A program made the position numbers and the translations under genes. The notes under the pieces are model-generated. The model did no database searches and was not told where the DNA came from. It saw nothing but the letters and a program-made list of their open reading frames with translations. A stretch of 6,750 nt of DNA from Rhodospirillaceae bacterium (GTDB lineage: Bacteria > Pseudomonadota > Alphaproteobacteria > DSM-16000 > Inquilinaceae). Position 1 is the stretch's first letter; each line of letters starts with the position of its first letter. The stretch is from the NCBI GenBank assembly GCA_020425485.1, contig JAGQRL010000304.1, positions 1-6,750 of the forward strand. The letters are read 5' to 3'. Below are positions 1 to 5,085 of the stretch, piece by piece.

Positions 1-387
1 TACCAGAACACCGCCAAGGTGCACTTCAACCAGCACACGGAGAAGGACGGTCGCTTCGGCAAGCGCATCGTCTACGGCGGCCACGTCATCAGCCTGGCGC
101 GCTCGTTCGCCTTCAACGGCCTGGCCAATTCGTTCCGCGTGGCGGCGATCAACGGCGGACGCCATGTGGCGCCGATCTTCGCCGGCGACACGGTGTATGC
201 CTGGACCGAGGTGGTGGAGAAGATCACGCTGGACGGGCGCGACGACATCGGCGCGCTGCGCCTGCGCATGATCGCCGCCAAGGATCGCGCCTGCGCCGAC
301 TTCCCCGACAAGGGCGAGGACGGCAAGTATGATCCCGCCGTGGTGCTGGACTTCGACTACACCGTGCTGATGCCGCGCCGGTTCTGA
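1..387 (+). CDS. mch: Mesaconyl-CoA hydratase, MaoC-like, C-terminal part (5' end outside window)
   Basis: The reading frame is open from the first base, so this is the last 128 residues of a longer protein; the family is usually about 340-360 residues. Mesaconyl-CoA hydratase reversibly interconverts beta-methylmalyl-CoA and mesaconyl-C1-CoA in the ethylmalonyl-CoA pathway and the 3-hydroxypropionate bicycle. The visible part is the C-terminal hot-dog domain. It has the hydratase-like stretch NTAKVHFNQH (residues 3-12 of the fragment), then a VYGGHV motif (24-29), and it ends in YDPAVVLDFDYTVLMPRR. From memory this tail is closer to the Chloroflexus enzyme than to the Rhodobacter one. The next gene, a malyl-CoA lyase, begins 14 bases after the stop, and lyases act on the same intermediate, which supports the assignment. 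A generic MaoC dehydratase is the main alternative. The GTG at 19 is internal and not the start. Confidence 0.85.
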   Translation, partial: YQNTAKVHFNQHTEKDGRFGKRIVYGGHVISLARSFAFNGLANSFRVAAINGGRHVAPIFAGDTVYAWTEVVEKITLDGRDDIGALRLRMIAAKDRACADFPDKGEDGKYDPAVVLDFDYTVLMPRRF

Positions 388-401
388 CGGGGAAACGCAC
401 C

Positions 402-1400
402 ATGAGCTTCACCGCCGTGCCCCAGCGCACCACCCGGCTTGCCCGCAGCGTGCTGGCTGTTCCCGGGTCCAACACCCGCTTCATCGAAAAGGCGCCGAAA
501 AGCCAGGCCGACCAGATCTTTTTCGACCTGGAGGACGCCGTGGCGCCCGACCAGAAGGAACGTGCCCGCAGCCTGGTGATCGAGGCGCTCAACGACCTCG
601 ATTTCGCCGGCAAGTCGGTGTCCGTGCGCATCAACGGGCTCGACACGCCCTACATGTACCGCGACGTGGTGGACGTGGTGGAGCAGGCCGGCGCCAAGCT
701 GGACCTGATCCTCATCCCCAAGGTGGGCACGGCGGCGGACATCTATGCCGTCGACATGCTGCTGACGCAGATCGAAACGGCCAAGAAGATCAACAAGCGC
801 ATCGGCATCGAGCTGCTGGTGGAAACGCCCTTGGGCCTGCGCAACATCGATGCCATCGCCGCGGCCAGCCCGCGCAACGAGGCGATCCTCTTCGGCTCGG
901 CCGACTATGCCGCCTCGTCGGGCGCCCAGATCACCGGCATCGGCGGCCCCAACCCGGACTATCACGTGCTCACCGGCAAGGCCGGCGACGAGGACCGCCA
1001 GGCCCATTGGGGCGACATGTGGCATTTCACGCTCGCCACCCTGGTGTCGGCCGCCCGTGCCCATGGGCTGCGCCCCCTCGACGGGCCGTTCGCCGACATC
1101 AAGGACCCCGAGGGCTGGACCGCGGCGGCCCGGCGCGCCCGCGTGCTGGGCTTCGAGGGCAAGATGGTGATCCACCCCAGCCAGGTGGACCTGGCCAACC
1201 GGCTCTACAGCCCGTCGCTGGCCGATGTGGAGCAGGCCCAGCGCATCCTCGACGCCATGGCGGAAGCCGATCGCATGGGGGCGGGTGCTGTAACGCTGGA
1301 CGGCAAGATGATCGACATCGCCTCGATCCGGCAGGCCGAAGCGGTGGTGCGCAAGGCAGACGCCATCGCCGCCAAGGGCCCGGCGGAGGCCACAAGCTAG
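402..1400 (+). CDS. mclA: L-malyl-CoA / beta-methylmalyl-CoA lyase, Methylobacterium/Rhodobacter type
   Basis: This 332-residue HpcH/HpaI (CitE-like) TIM-barrel lyase should reversibly cleave malyl-CoA to acetyl-CoA and glyoxylate, and beta-methylmalyl-CoA to propionyl-CoA and glyoxylate, with Mg2+ in the cytosol. Seen in the sequence: the N-terminal LAVPGSN segment (18-24), FFDLEDAVAPD (40-50), the CoA/carboxylate Arg in VRINGLDT (R76), the Mg2+ ligands E141 (LLVETPLG) and D168 (FGSADYAAS), and the C-terminal DGKMIDIAS with D305, the residue supplied to a neighbouring subunit's active site in this family. R76, E141 and D168 fall at the same numbers I recall for R. sphaeroides Mcl1. The whole sequence reads like Methylobacterium MclA, with an insert near 192-200. 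The ATG follows a GGGGAA ribosome site (389-394) and lies 14 bases after mch, so cotranscription is likely. A malyl-CoA thioesterase (Mcl2-like) is possible but less likely. Confidence 0.88.
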   Translation: MSFTAVPQRTTRLARSVLAVPGSNTRFIEKAPKSQADQIFFDLEDAVAPDQKERARSLVIEALNDLDFAGKSVSVRINGLDTPYMYRDVVDVVEQAGAKLDLILIPKVGTAADIYAVDMLLTQIETAKKINKRIGIELLVETPLGLRNIDAIAAASPRNEAILFGSADYAASSGAQITGIGGPNPDYHVLTGKAGDEDRQAHWGDMWHFTLATLVSAARAHGLRPLDGPFADIKDPEGWTAAARRARVLGFEGKMVIHPSQVDLANRLYSPSLADVEQAQRILDAMAEADRMGAGAVTLDGKMIDIASIRQAEAVVRKADAIAAKGPAEATS

Positions 1401-1405
1401 ATCGA

Positions 1406-1432
1406 GGGCCGGGGCGCCACCGTGCCCGGCCC
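1406..1432 (+). other. Stem-loop between the two lyase genes
   Basis: The arms GGGCCGGG (1406-1413) and CCCGGCCC (1425-1432) are perfect 8-bp complements around an 11-base loop, starting 6 bases after the mclA stop. No T-tract follows, so it does not look like an efficient intrinsic terminator. An RNA processing or stabilising hairpin that sets different levels for the two lyases is the likelier role. That role is inferred. Confidence 0.4.
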
Positions 1433-1479
1433 ACCCGACCCAGAAGCAAGACCATACGAACACCGGAAAGGAACAGGTC

Positions 1480-2526
1480 ATGTCCAAGCTGCCGCGCAAG
1501 TTCTTTGAGCCGCTCGCCATCGGGGCGCCGACGCCGTTCCGCGAACCGCCGGTGGCCCTGGAGCGGATGATCCACTTCTTCCCGCCGCAGAACGAAAAGC
1601 TGCGCGCCAAGATCCCCGACATGGCCAAGCAGGTGGACGTGCTGCTGGGCAACCTGGAAGACGCCATCCCGGCCGACGCCAAGGAAGCCGCCCGCGCCGG
1701 CTTCATCGAGGTGGCCAAGGCGACCGATTTCGGCAGCACCGGGCTGTGGACGCGGGTGAACTGCCTCAACAGCCCCTGGGTGCTGGACGACATCACCGAG
1801 ATCGTCGCCAATGTCGGCAACAAGCTCGACGTGATGATGCTGCCCAAGGTGGAAGGGCCGTGGGACATCCACTATCTCGACCAGCTTCTCGCCCAGCTTG
1901 AGGCGCGCCACGGCGTTACCAAGCCGATCATGATCCACGCCATCCTGGAAACGGCCCTCGGCGTGGAGAACGTGACGGAGATCGCCAAGGCCAGCCCGCG
2001 CATGCACGGCATGAGCCTGGGCCCGGCCGATCTGGCGGCCTCGCGCGGCATGAAGACCACGCGGGTGGGCGGCGGCCATCCCTTCTACGGCGTGCTGGAA
2101 GACCCCAAGGGCGAGGGCGAGCCGCGCACCTTGTTCCAGCAGGATCTCTGGCACTTCACCGTGGCGCGCATGGTGGATGCCTGCGTCTCCAACGGGCTGA
2201 AGGCGTTCTACGGGCCGTTCGGCGATTTTTCCGACAACGACGCCTGCGAGGCGCAGTTCCGCAACGCCTTCCTGCTGGGCTGTGCCGGCGCCTGGTCGCT
2301 GCATCCCAAGCAGATCGACATCGCCAAGAAGGTGTTCAGCCCCGACGCGAAGGAGGTGCTGTTCGCCAAGAAGATCCTGGCGGCGATGCCGGACGGCACC
2401 GGAGCGGTGATGATCGACGGCAAGATGCAGGACGACGCCACCTGGAAGCAGGCCAAGGTGATCGTCGACCTGGCGAAGATCGTCGCCTCGAAGGACCCGG
2501 ACATGGCGGCCGCCTACGAGATGTGA
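1480..2526 (+). CDS. mcl: Malyl-CoA/beta-methylmalyl-CoA/citramalyl-CoA lyase, Chloroflexus type
   Basis: This is a second CitE-like lyase of 348 residues, the length I recall for the Chloroflexus aurantiacus enzyme. It matches that enzyme throughout from the first residues: KFFEPLAIGAP near the N-terminus, HFFPP (32-36), GNLEDAIPADAKEAAR (57-72), GMKTTRVGGGHPFYGVL, and DGKMQDDATWKQAKVIVDLA near the C-terminus. Active-site residues are present: R92 (TRVNCLNS), E157 (ILETALG) and D184 (LGPADLAAS) for CoA-substrate and Mg2+ binding, and D318 near the C-terminus. The Chloroflexus enzyme is known to be trifunctional, cleaving malyl-CoA, beta-methylmalyl-CoA and (S)-citramalyl-CoA; whether this one cleaves citramalyl-CoA is inferred. 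It is strongly diverged from the upstream lyase and is not a recent duplicate. The ATG has a GGAAAGGAA ribosome site (1464-1472) 7 bases upstream. The 79-base gap to mclA contains a hairpin but no clear promoter, so it is probably in the same operon. Confidence 0.9.
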   Translation: MSKLPRKFFEPLAIGAPTPFREPPVALERMIHFFPPQNEKLRAKIPDMAKQVDVLLGNLEDAIPADAKEAARAGFIEVAKATDFGSTGLWTRVNCLNSPWVLDDITEIVANVGNKLDVMMLPKVEGPWDIHYLDQLLAQLEARHGVTKPIMIHAILETALGVENVTEIAKASPRMHGMSLGPADLAASRGMKTTRVGGGHPFYGVLEDPKGEGEPRTLFQQDLWHFTVARMVDACVSNGLKAFYGPFGDFSDNDACEAQFRNAFLLGCAGAWSLHPKQIDIAKKVFSPDAKEVLFAKKILAAMPDGTGAVMIDGKMQDDATWKQAKVIVDLAKIVASKDPDMAAAYEM

Positions 2527-2574
2527 GCCAGGGGACCCGAACCCTCTGGGTCGGGACTCACAGGAATGGGACAG

Positions 2575-2606
2575 AGGGCGGCGGGTCAGGGAAGGCCCGC
2601 CGCCCT
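2575..2606 (+). terminator. Rho-independent terminator-like hairpin after the lyase operon
   Basis: The arms AGGGCGGCGGG (2575-2585) and CCCGCCGCCCT (2596-2606) are perfect 11-bp complements around a 10-base loop. They are followed by TTTCCCTTT-type pyrimidine sequence (2606-2614). The hairpin lies about 50 bases after the mcl stop. Stem strength and position make it the likely end of the mch-mclA-mcl transcript, although the T-run is interrupted by C. Confidence 0.75.
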
Positions 2607-2640
2607 TTCCCTTTGCCCGTCACCCCGCCACCGCGGACCG

Positions 2641-2672
2641 GGATTCGTTCGAATACAAAGAAGCCAGAATCC
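2641..2672. repeat. Small inverted-repeat cluster, possible operator or hairpin
   Basis: ATTCG (2643-2647) and CGAAT (2650-2654) form a short dyad around TT and include the palindrome TTCGAA. The outer GGATTC (2641-2646) pairs with GAATCC (2667-2672). It could bind a dimeric regulator or form a weak hairpin in the leader of the downstream gene. TTCGAAT recalls the loop of a tRNA T-arm, but the flanking stem is not complementary and no tRNA is present. Confidence 0.25.
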
Positions 2673-2793
2673 TCCGTCTCAATCGGCGCTGGCGGGGCGG
2701 ATTTTCTTCTGACCGGTGATCGGGGCCACAGCCATCCACCGATGAGTGCCGAAGCCGGATCGCGATTGAGCGGTCGGGCCGGCCTTCAGTGGC

Positions 2794-2807
2794 GGTGATG
2801 CGGCCGG
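2794..2807. repeat. 14-bp direct repeat, left copy
   Basis: The 14-mer GGTGATGCGGCCGG occurs here and again, identically, at 3426-3439. The two copies bracket the lower-GC metallopeptidase gene. No longer homology extends outward from either copy beyond scattered matches. Confidence 0.5.
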
Positions 2808-2837
2808 ATTGCCGACCAGGCCCACGGCTATCTCGGA

Positions 2838-2847
2838 AAGGAGGAGG
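2838..2847 (+). promoter_or_regulatory. Strong ribosome binding site that decides a GTG start
   Basis: AAAGGAGGAG lies just upstream of GTG at 2853. The AAGGAGG core (2839-2845) leaves 7 bases to that GTG but 16 bases to the ATG at 2862. The GTG is therefore the better start even though an ATG follows three codons later. Confidence 0.6.
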
Positions 2848-2852
2848 CGACG

Positions 2853-3302
2853 GTGGTCTACATGGGTATCTGGAATCAATTTCTCTACCCGAATCTGAGT
2901 AACTTCCTGCGGGTCGAGCTACCTAAAGTCATATCGGACAAGAAGAAATGGCCTGCGTTCCTTAAATACAGCGAATTCCAGGGCCGCTATTTTGGCAAGT
3001 TCTGGGCTGTTCTCTCACTGTCCTGGGGAGCCGATCCGAACATCAAGGTCGAACCGCTCACCAATGCATTCGGAGAGTATCGGCCGGGACGGGGCGACGA
3101 TATCATCTACATCGATACGGACTGGGCCAAGCGATTTGAAAAAGACTTCGCGAAAGCCGAGGCCAAGCAACTGATGGAAGCGACGATCCTGCACGAGATG
3201 GTGCATTGGGGCGACGACCAGGACGGCAAGGACCAGGCCGGCGAGGAGGGGGAAGACTTCGAACGCGCGGCCTACGGCAAGGTGATCGGCAAATACTGGT
3301 AG
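2853..3302 (+). CDS. Small HExxH zinc metallopeptidase, Tox-MPTase3-like
   Basis: This is a 149-residue soluble protein with no signal peptide or membrane segment. The zincin motif is HEMVH at 114-118, inside ILHEMVHWGDDQDG. It is followed by GEEGEDFERAAYG (130-142), where E134 or E137 could be the third zinc ligand; D121, D122 and D124 are alternatives. It is not a metzincin, because the HExxHxxGxxH spacing is absent. The pattern of an aromatic N-terminus, a GEYRPG/IIYID middle and HWGD followed by E..FE..AYG resembles my memory of Tox-MPTase3, a metallopeptidase domain of polymorphic toxins. Here it is a whole protein with no delivery domain and no recognisable immunity gene beside it. Codons such as CTA, CCT, ATA and AAA are frequent and GC is about 56% over 2881-3300 by hand count, well below its neighbours, which suggests transfer. 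Substrate and role are unknown. Confidence 0.8.
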   Translation: MVYMGIWNQFLYPNLSNFLRVELPKVISDKKKWPAFLKYSEFQGRYFGKFWAVLSLSWGADPNIKVEPLTNAFGEYRPGRGDDIIYIDTDWAKRFEKDFAKAEAKQLMEATILHEMVHWGDDQDGKDQAGEEGEDFERAAYGKVIGKYW

Positions 3303-3309
3303 TGCGGGC

Positions 3310-3339
3310 GGCGGGCGGGCCGGCGCCGGCCCGTCCGTC
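3310..3339 (+). terminator. GC-rich hairpin after the metallopeptidase gene
   Basis: A perfect 18-bp palindrome, CGGGCCGGCGCCGGCCCG (3316-3333), extends outward to a 13-bp stem (3310-3322 with 3327-3339, two G-T pairs) with a 4-base loop. It begins 8 bases after the stop codon. No T-tract follows, so it is either an atypical terminator or an mRNA 3'-end stabiliser. Confidence 0.45.
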
Positions 3340-3384
3340 CTGCCACCAGCAAGGGCGTTCCGCCGGCCTAGTCTGCCGCGGCGT

Positions 3385-3413
3385 TTGGCATTCCGCGCCG
3401 GCCGGGCGATACT
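3385..3413 (+). promoter_or_regulatory. Sigma70-type promoter candidate for the globin-cyclase operon
   Basis: TTGGCA (3385-3390, 5 of 6 consensus) and GATACT (3408-3413, 4 of 6) are separated by exactly 17 bases. This predicts a transcript start near 3420 and a leader of about 43 bases before the globin ATG at 3463. It is the best -35/-10 pair I found in the window. The match is by eye, and alphaproteobacterial promoters vary. Confidence 0.5.
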
Positions 3414-3425
3414 GGCGGCACGGCT

Positions 3426-3439
3426 GGTGATGCGGCCGG
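3426..3439. repeat. 14-bp direct repeat, right copy
   Basis: This is an identical copy of GGTGATGCGGCCGG at 2794-2807. It falls in the predicted leader of the globin transcript, 23 bases before the ATG. The other copy lies 45 bases before the metallopeptidase GTG. It could be an insertion-site duplication or a shared leader element. Confidence 0.5.
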
Positions 3440-3462
3440 GCTGCGCGGGGGAGGCGGCTGCA

Positions 3463-3828
3463 ATGGCGGAAACCATCTTCGAGCGGCTCGGCGGCTTTTC
3501 CGAGGTGCGCAAGATCATCTCCGATTTCTACGAACGCGTGCTCGATGAGGAGGACCTCGCCGGCTATTTCGACCATGTCGACATGCGCCGGCTGATCGAC
3601 CACCAGTCCAAGTTCGTCATCCAGCTTGTCGGCGGGCCGGCGGAGTTTTCCGACGAGGTGCTCCACCGCATCCACCGCCCGCTCGGCATCACGTCCGATC
3701 ATTTCCAACTGCTCGCCGGCATCCTGCGTGAGACGCTGGAAGACCACGGCCTGGATGGCGACGACGTGACCACCATCATGGCCGAGGTGACGCGCCGCGA
3801 GCCCATCGTCGTCACCCAGTACGGATAG
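3463..3828 (+). CDS. Group I truncated haemoglobin (trHbN type)
   Basis: This 121-residue protein is the typical size of a group I truncated globin, a heme protein used for NO detoxification, O2 binding or gas sensing in the cytosol. By comparison with the M. tuberculosis trHbN pattern I assign Tyr B10 to Y23 (DFYERV), E7 to L44 and E11 to Q48 (RLIDHQSKF), and the proximal heme His F8 to H71 (RIHRPLGIT). The N-terminal FERLGG and LVGGP (55-59) are also family hallmarks. The frame is open further upstream to an ATG at 3385, but that codon lies inside the predicted -35 box. The ATG at 3463 has a GGGGGAGG ribosome site (3447-3454) 8 bases away and gives the family's normal N-terminus. A class III cyclase begins 6 bases after the stop, so the two are almost certainly cotranscribed. 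Confidence 0.92.
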   Translation: MAETIFERLGGFSEVRKIISDFYERVLDEEDLAGYFDHVDMRRLIDHQSKFVIQLVGGPAEFSDEVLHRIHRPLGITSDHFQLLAGILRETLEDHGLDGDDVTTIMAEVTRREPIVVTQYG

Positions 3829-3834
3829 GCGGGG

Positions 3835-4899
3835 ATGGAGGACGCAGCCCCCGGCCTGTCCGACGCCGCCCGCGAAGATGTGCTGAAGGCGCTGGAGACC
3901 GCGGTGGCGGTGGCTGATCTCGGCTCCGGTGAGGTGCTGTTCGAGAATTCCAAGTTCTTCAAGTGGTTCCCGGCACCGGTGGAGGATGACGCGGCGGTGT
4001 GGGAACGCCTGCCGGGGGCTGACTGGGACACCGTGCTGGCCCGGCTGGACCGCCGCGGCTCGGCCTCCATCGACACCGAAAGTGCCGGCAAGCCGCGCAC
4101 CGTGCCGGTGGTGGTGGCGCTACGCCGGGCGGATCTGGACGGGCGGGCCTGCATCGTGCTGGAGGCGCGCGACGCCTCGCGCCAGCGCGAAGCGGAATAC
4201 ATGCTCGACAGCTACTCCAAGATGGCGGAACGCCAGAACCGCGAGCTGAACAAGGAGAAGGAAAAGGCCGAGCGCCTGCTGCTCAACATCATGCCGCGCC
4301 TGGTCTACGAGGAGCTGAAGGACTACGGCACCACCACGCCCAACCGGTTCGATGCCGCCAGCGTGCTGATGGTGGACTTCGTGGGCTTCACCGAGATGGC
4401 GGCCACGCGCGAGCCAGGCACGGTGATTTCCGAACTCAACGACATTTTCACCGCGTTCGACCGCATCGTCGAACTGTTCGGCAGCGAGCGCATCAAGACC
4501 ATGGGCGACGGCTACATGGCCGTGAGCGGCCTGCCCGAAGGCAACCCGGACCACGCCACCAACCTGGTGAAGGTGGCCATCCGCATGCGCCGCTACCTGC
4601 GCCGCCGCAACGAAAGCCACCCGATCCCCTGGCAGTGCCGCATCGGCGTGGCCACCGGACCGGTGATCGGCTCCGTCGTCGGCATCCAGAAATACGTCTA
4701 CGACGTGTTCGGCCCGGCGGTGAACCTGGCCGCCCGCCTGGAGGCTTTTGCCGATCCCATGCAGATCGTCATCTGCAAGGTGACCCGCGATGCGCTGTCC
4801 GAGGAGTTCGAGGTGCGCAGCCTGGGCGAGGAGGCGATCAAGGGGTTCGGCGAGATCGAGATCTACTCCGTCGACGGCGAGCCCTCGACCCGGCGCTAG
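3835..4899 (+). CDS. Class III adenylyl cyclase with N-terminal PAS-like domain
   Basis: This 354-residue soluble protein should make cAMP from ATP. Residues about 16-115 look like a PAS sensor (TAVAVADLGSGEVLFENSKF). Residues 116-150 form a charged coiled-coil signalling helix leading to LLNIMP, and 170-347 are the cyclase catalytic domain. The metal Asps are D181 (VDFVGFT) and D225 (MGDGYM). Purine specificity residues are K221 (IKTMGD) and D290 (YDVFG), the Lys/Asp pair of adenylyl rather than guanylyl cyclases. The transition-state residues N297 and R301 (VNLAAR) are present, so a homodimer should be active. The layout recalls the HNOBA/PAS-helix-cyclase part of soluble guanylyl cyclases, but no heme-NO domain is fused; instead a truncated globin gene sits 6 bases upstream. 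GGCGGGG abuts the ATG with no normal spacing, so translation probably relies on coupling to the globin. No transmembrane segment is seen. Confidence 0.92.
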   Translation: MEDAAPGLSDAAREDVLKALETAVAVADLGSGEVLFENSKFFKWFPAPVEDDAAVWERLPGADWDTVLARLDRRGSASIDTESAGKPRTVPVVVALRRADLDGRACIVLEARDASRQREAEYMLDSYSKMAERQNRELNKEKEKAERLLLNIMPRLVYEELKDYGTTTPNRFDAASVLMVDFVGFTEMAATREPGTVISELNDIFTAFDRIVELFGSERIKTMGDGYMAVSGLPEGNPDHATNLVKVAIRMRRYLRRRNESHPIPWQCRIGVATGPVIGSVVGIQKYVYDVFGPAVNLAARLEAFADPMQIVICKVTRDALSEEFEVRSLGEEAIKGFGEIEIYSVDGEPSTRR

Positions 4900-4937
4900 C
4901 CCCACGCTTCTTCCCGAACGAACCCGCCTTGCCCGCC

Positions 4938-4950
4938 GCCCCACCGGGGC
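4938..4950 (+). terminator. Weak hairpin after the cyclase gene
   Basis: GCCCC (4938-4942) and GGGGC (4946-4950) form a 5-bp stem with a 3-base loop about 40 bases after the cyclase stop. There is no T-tract. It is the only obvious terminator-like structure in this gap and is weak on its own. Confidence 0.2.
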
Positions 4951-4981
4951 GCTTCGGGATGCTGGCTGCTGCGCCCCTGCG

Positions 4982-4998
4982 CCCAGGGATGACCTGGG
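4982..4998. promoter_or_regulatory. Palindromic operator candidate upstream of the membrane-protein gene
   Basis: CCCAGG (4982-4987) and CCTGGG (4993-4998) are perfect inverted repeats separated by GATGA. A second GACC/GGTC dyad overlaps at 4991-5000. The element lies 14-30 bases upstream of the candidate -35 box, a position typical of activator sites. The cognate regulator is unknown and not in this window. Confidence 0.35.
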
Positions 4999-5011
4999 TC
5001 ATGGGACCGTC

Positions 5012-5040
5012 GTGCCACCCCTTGCAAAATGACATATAAG
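5012..5040 (+). promoter_or_regulatory. Promoter candidate for the membrane protein / oxidoreductase unit
   Basis: GTGCCA (5012-5017, 4 of 6 to consensus) and TATAAG (5035-5040, 5 of 6) are 17 bases apart in a conspicuously AT-rich stretch (5021-5055) of otherwise GC-rich DNA. This predicts a start near 5047 and a leader of about 39 bases. A TTGCAA at 5022-5027 is an alternative -35 but has no good -10 at normal spacing. Confidence 0.45.
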
Positions 5041-5085
5041 ATACCAGTTTAAATTCGCCGGCCGGCAGCTCCCGGAGGACACCCC

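Larger units (their letters stand above)
2607..2837. other. Non-coding gap upstream of the metallopeptidase
   Basis: About 230 bases hold no gene I can support. The frames that cross it start inside the mcl stop region or lack ribosome sites, and their translations are low-complexity shadows. The gap contains a small inverted-repeat cluster (2641-2672), one copy of a 14-bp direct repeat (2794-2807), and an ACCGGT palindrome near 2713. Base composition is less GC-rich here than in the flanking genes. I found no promoter with convincing -35 and -10 boxes at proper spacing, although one must presumably exist for the gene at 2853. Confidence 0.5.

Noticed and set aside
357..1868. Long minus-strand open frame of 503 codons across both lyase genes
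   Set aside because: It is antisense to two clearly conserved lyases; long antisense frames are normal in GC-rich DNA, and its translation is a His/Arg/Gly-rich shadow with no domain.
1099..2304. Minus-strand open frame of 401 codons
   Set aside because: It is antisense to the lyase genes, low-complexity, and has no domain recognised.
2643..2660. tRNA or tRNA fragment suggested by GTTCGAATAC
   Set aside because: The sequence flanking the TTCGAAT loop is not complementary, and no acceptor, D or anticodon arm can be drawn.
2523..2798. 91-codon plus-strand frame after mcl, and a 36-codon frame from 2798
   Set aside because: The first frame would start on the last mcl codon and runs through the terminator hairpin. 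Neither has a convincing ribosome site or protein-like composition.
3384..3400. Sigma54 -24/-12 promoter reading of TTTGGCATTCC
   Set aside because: The GG element is present, but no TTGC-like -12 box follows at the required spacing.
3385..3462. N-terminal extension of the globin
   Set aside because: The extra 26 codons have no globin homology and overlap the promoter candidate; the ATG at 3463 has the ribosome site and family-typical start.
4120..4944. Minus-strand open frame of 274 codons over the cyclase
   Set aside because: It is a shadow of the cyclase, with a biased His/Ala/Val composition and no motif.
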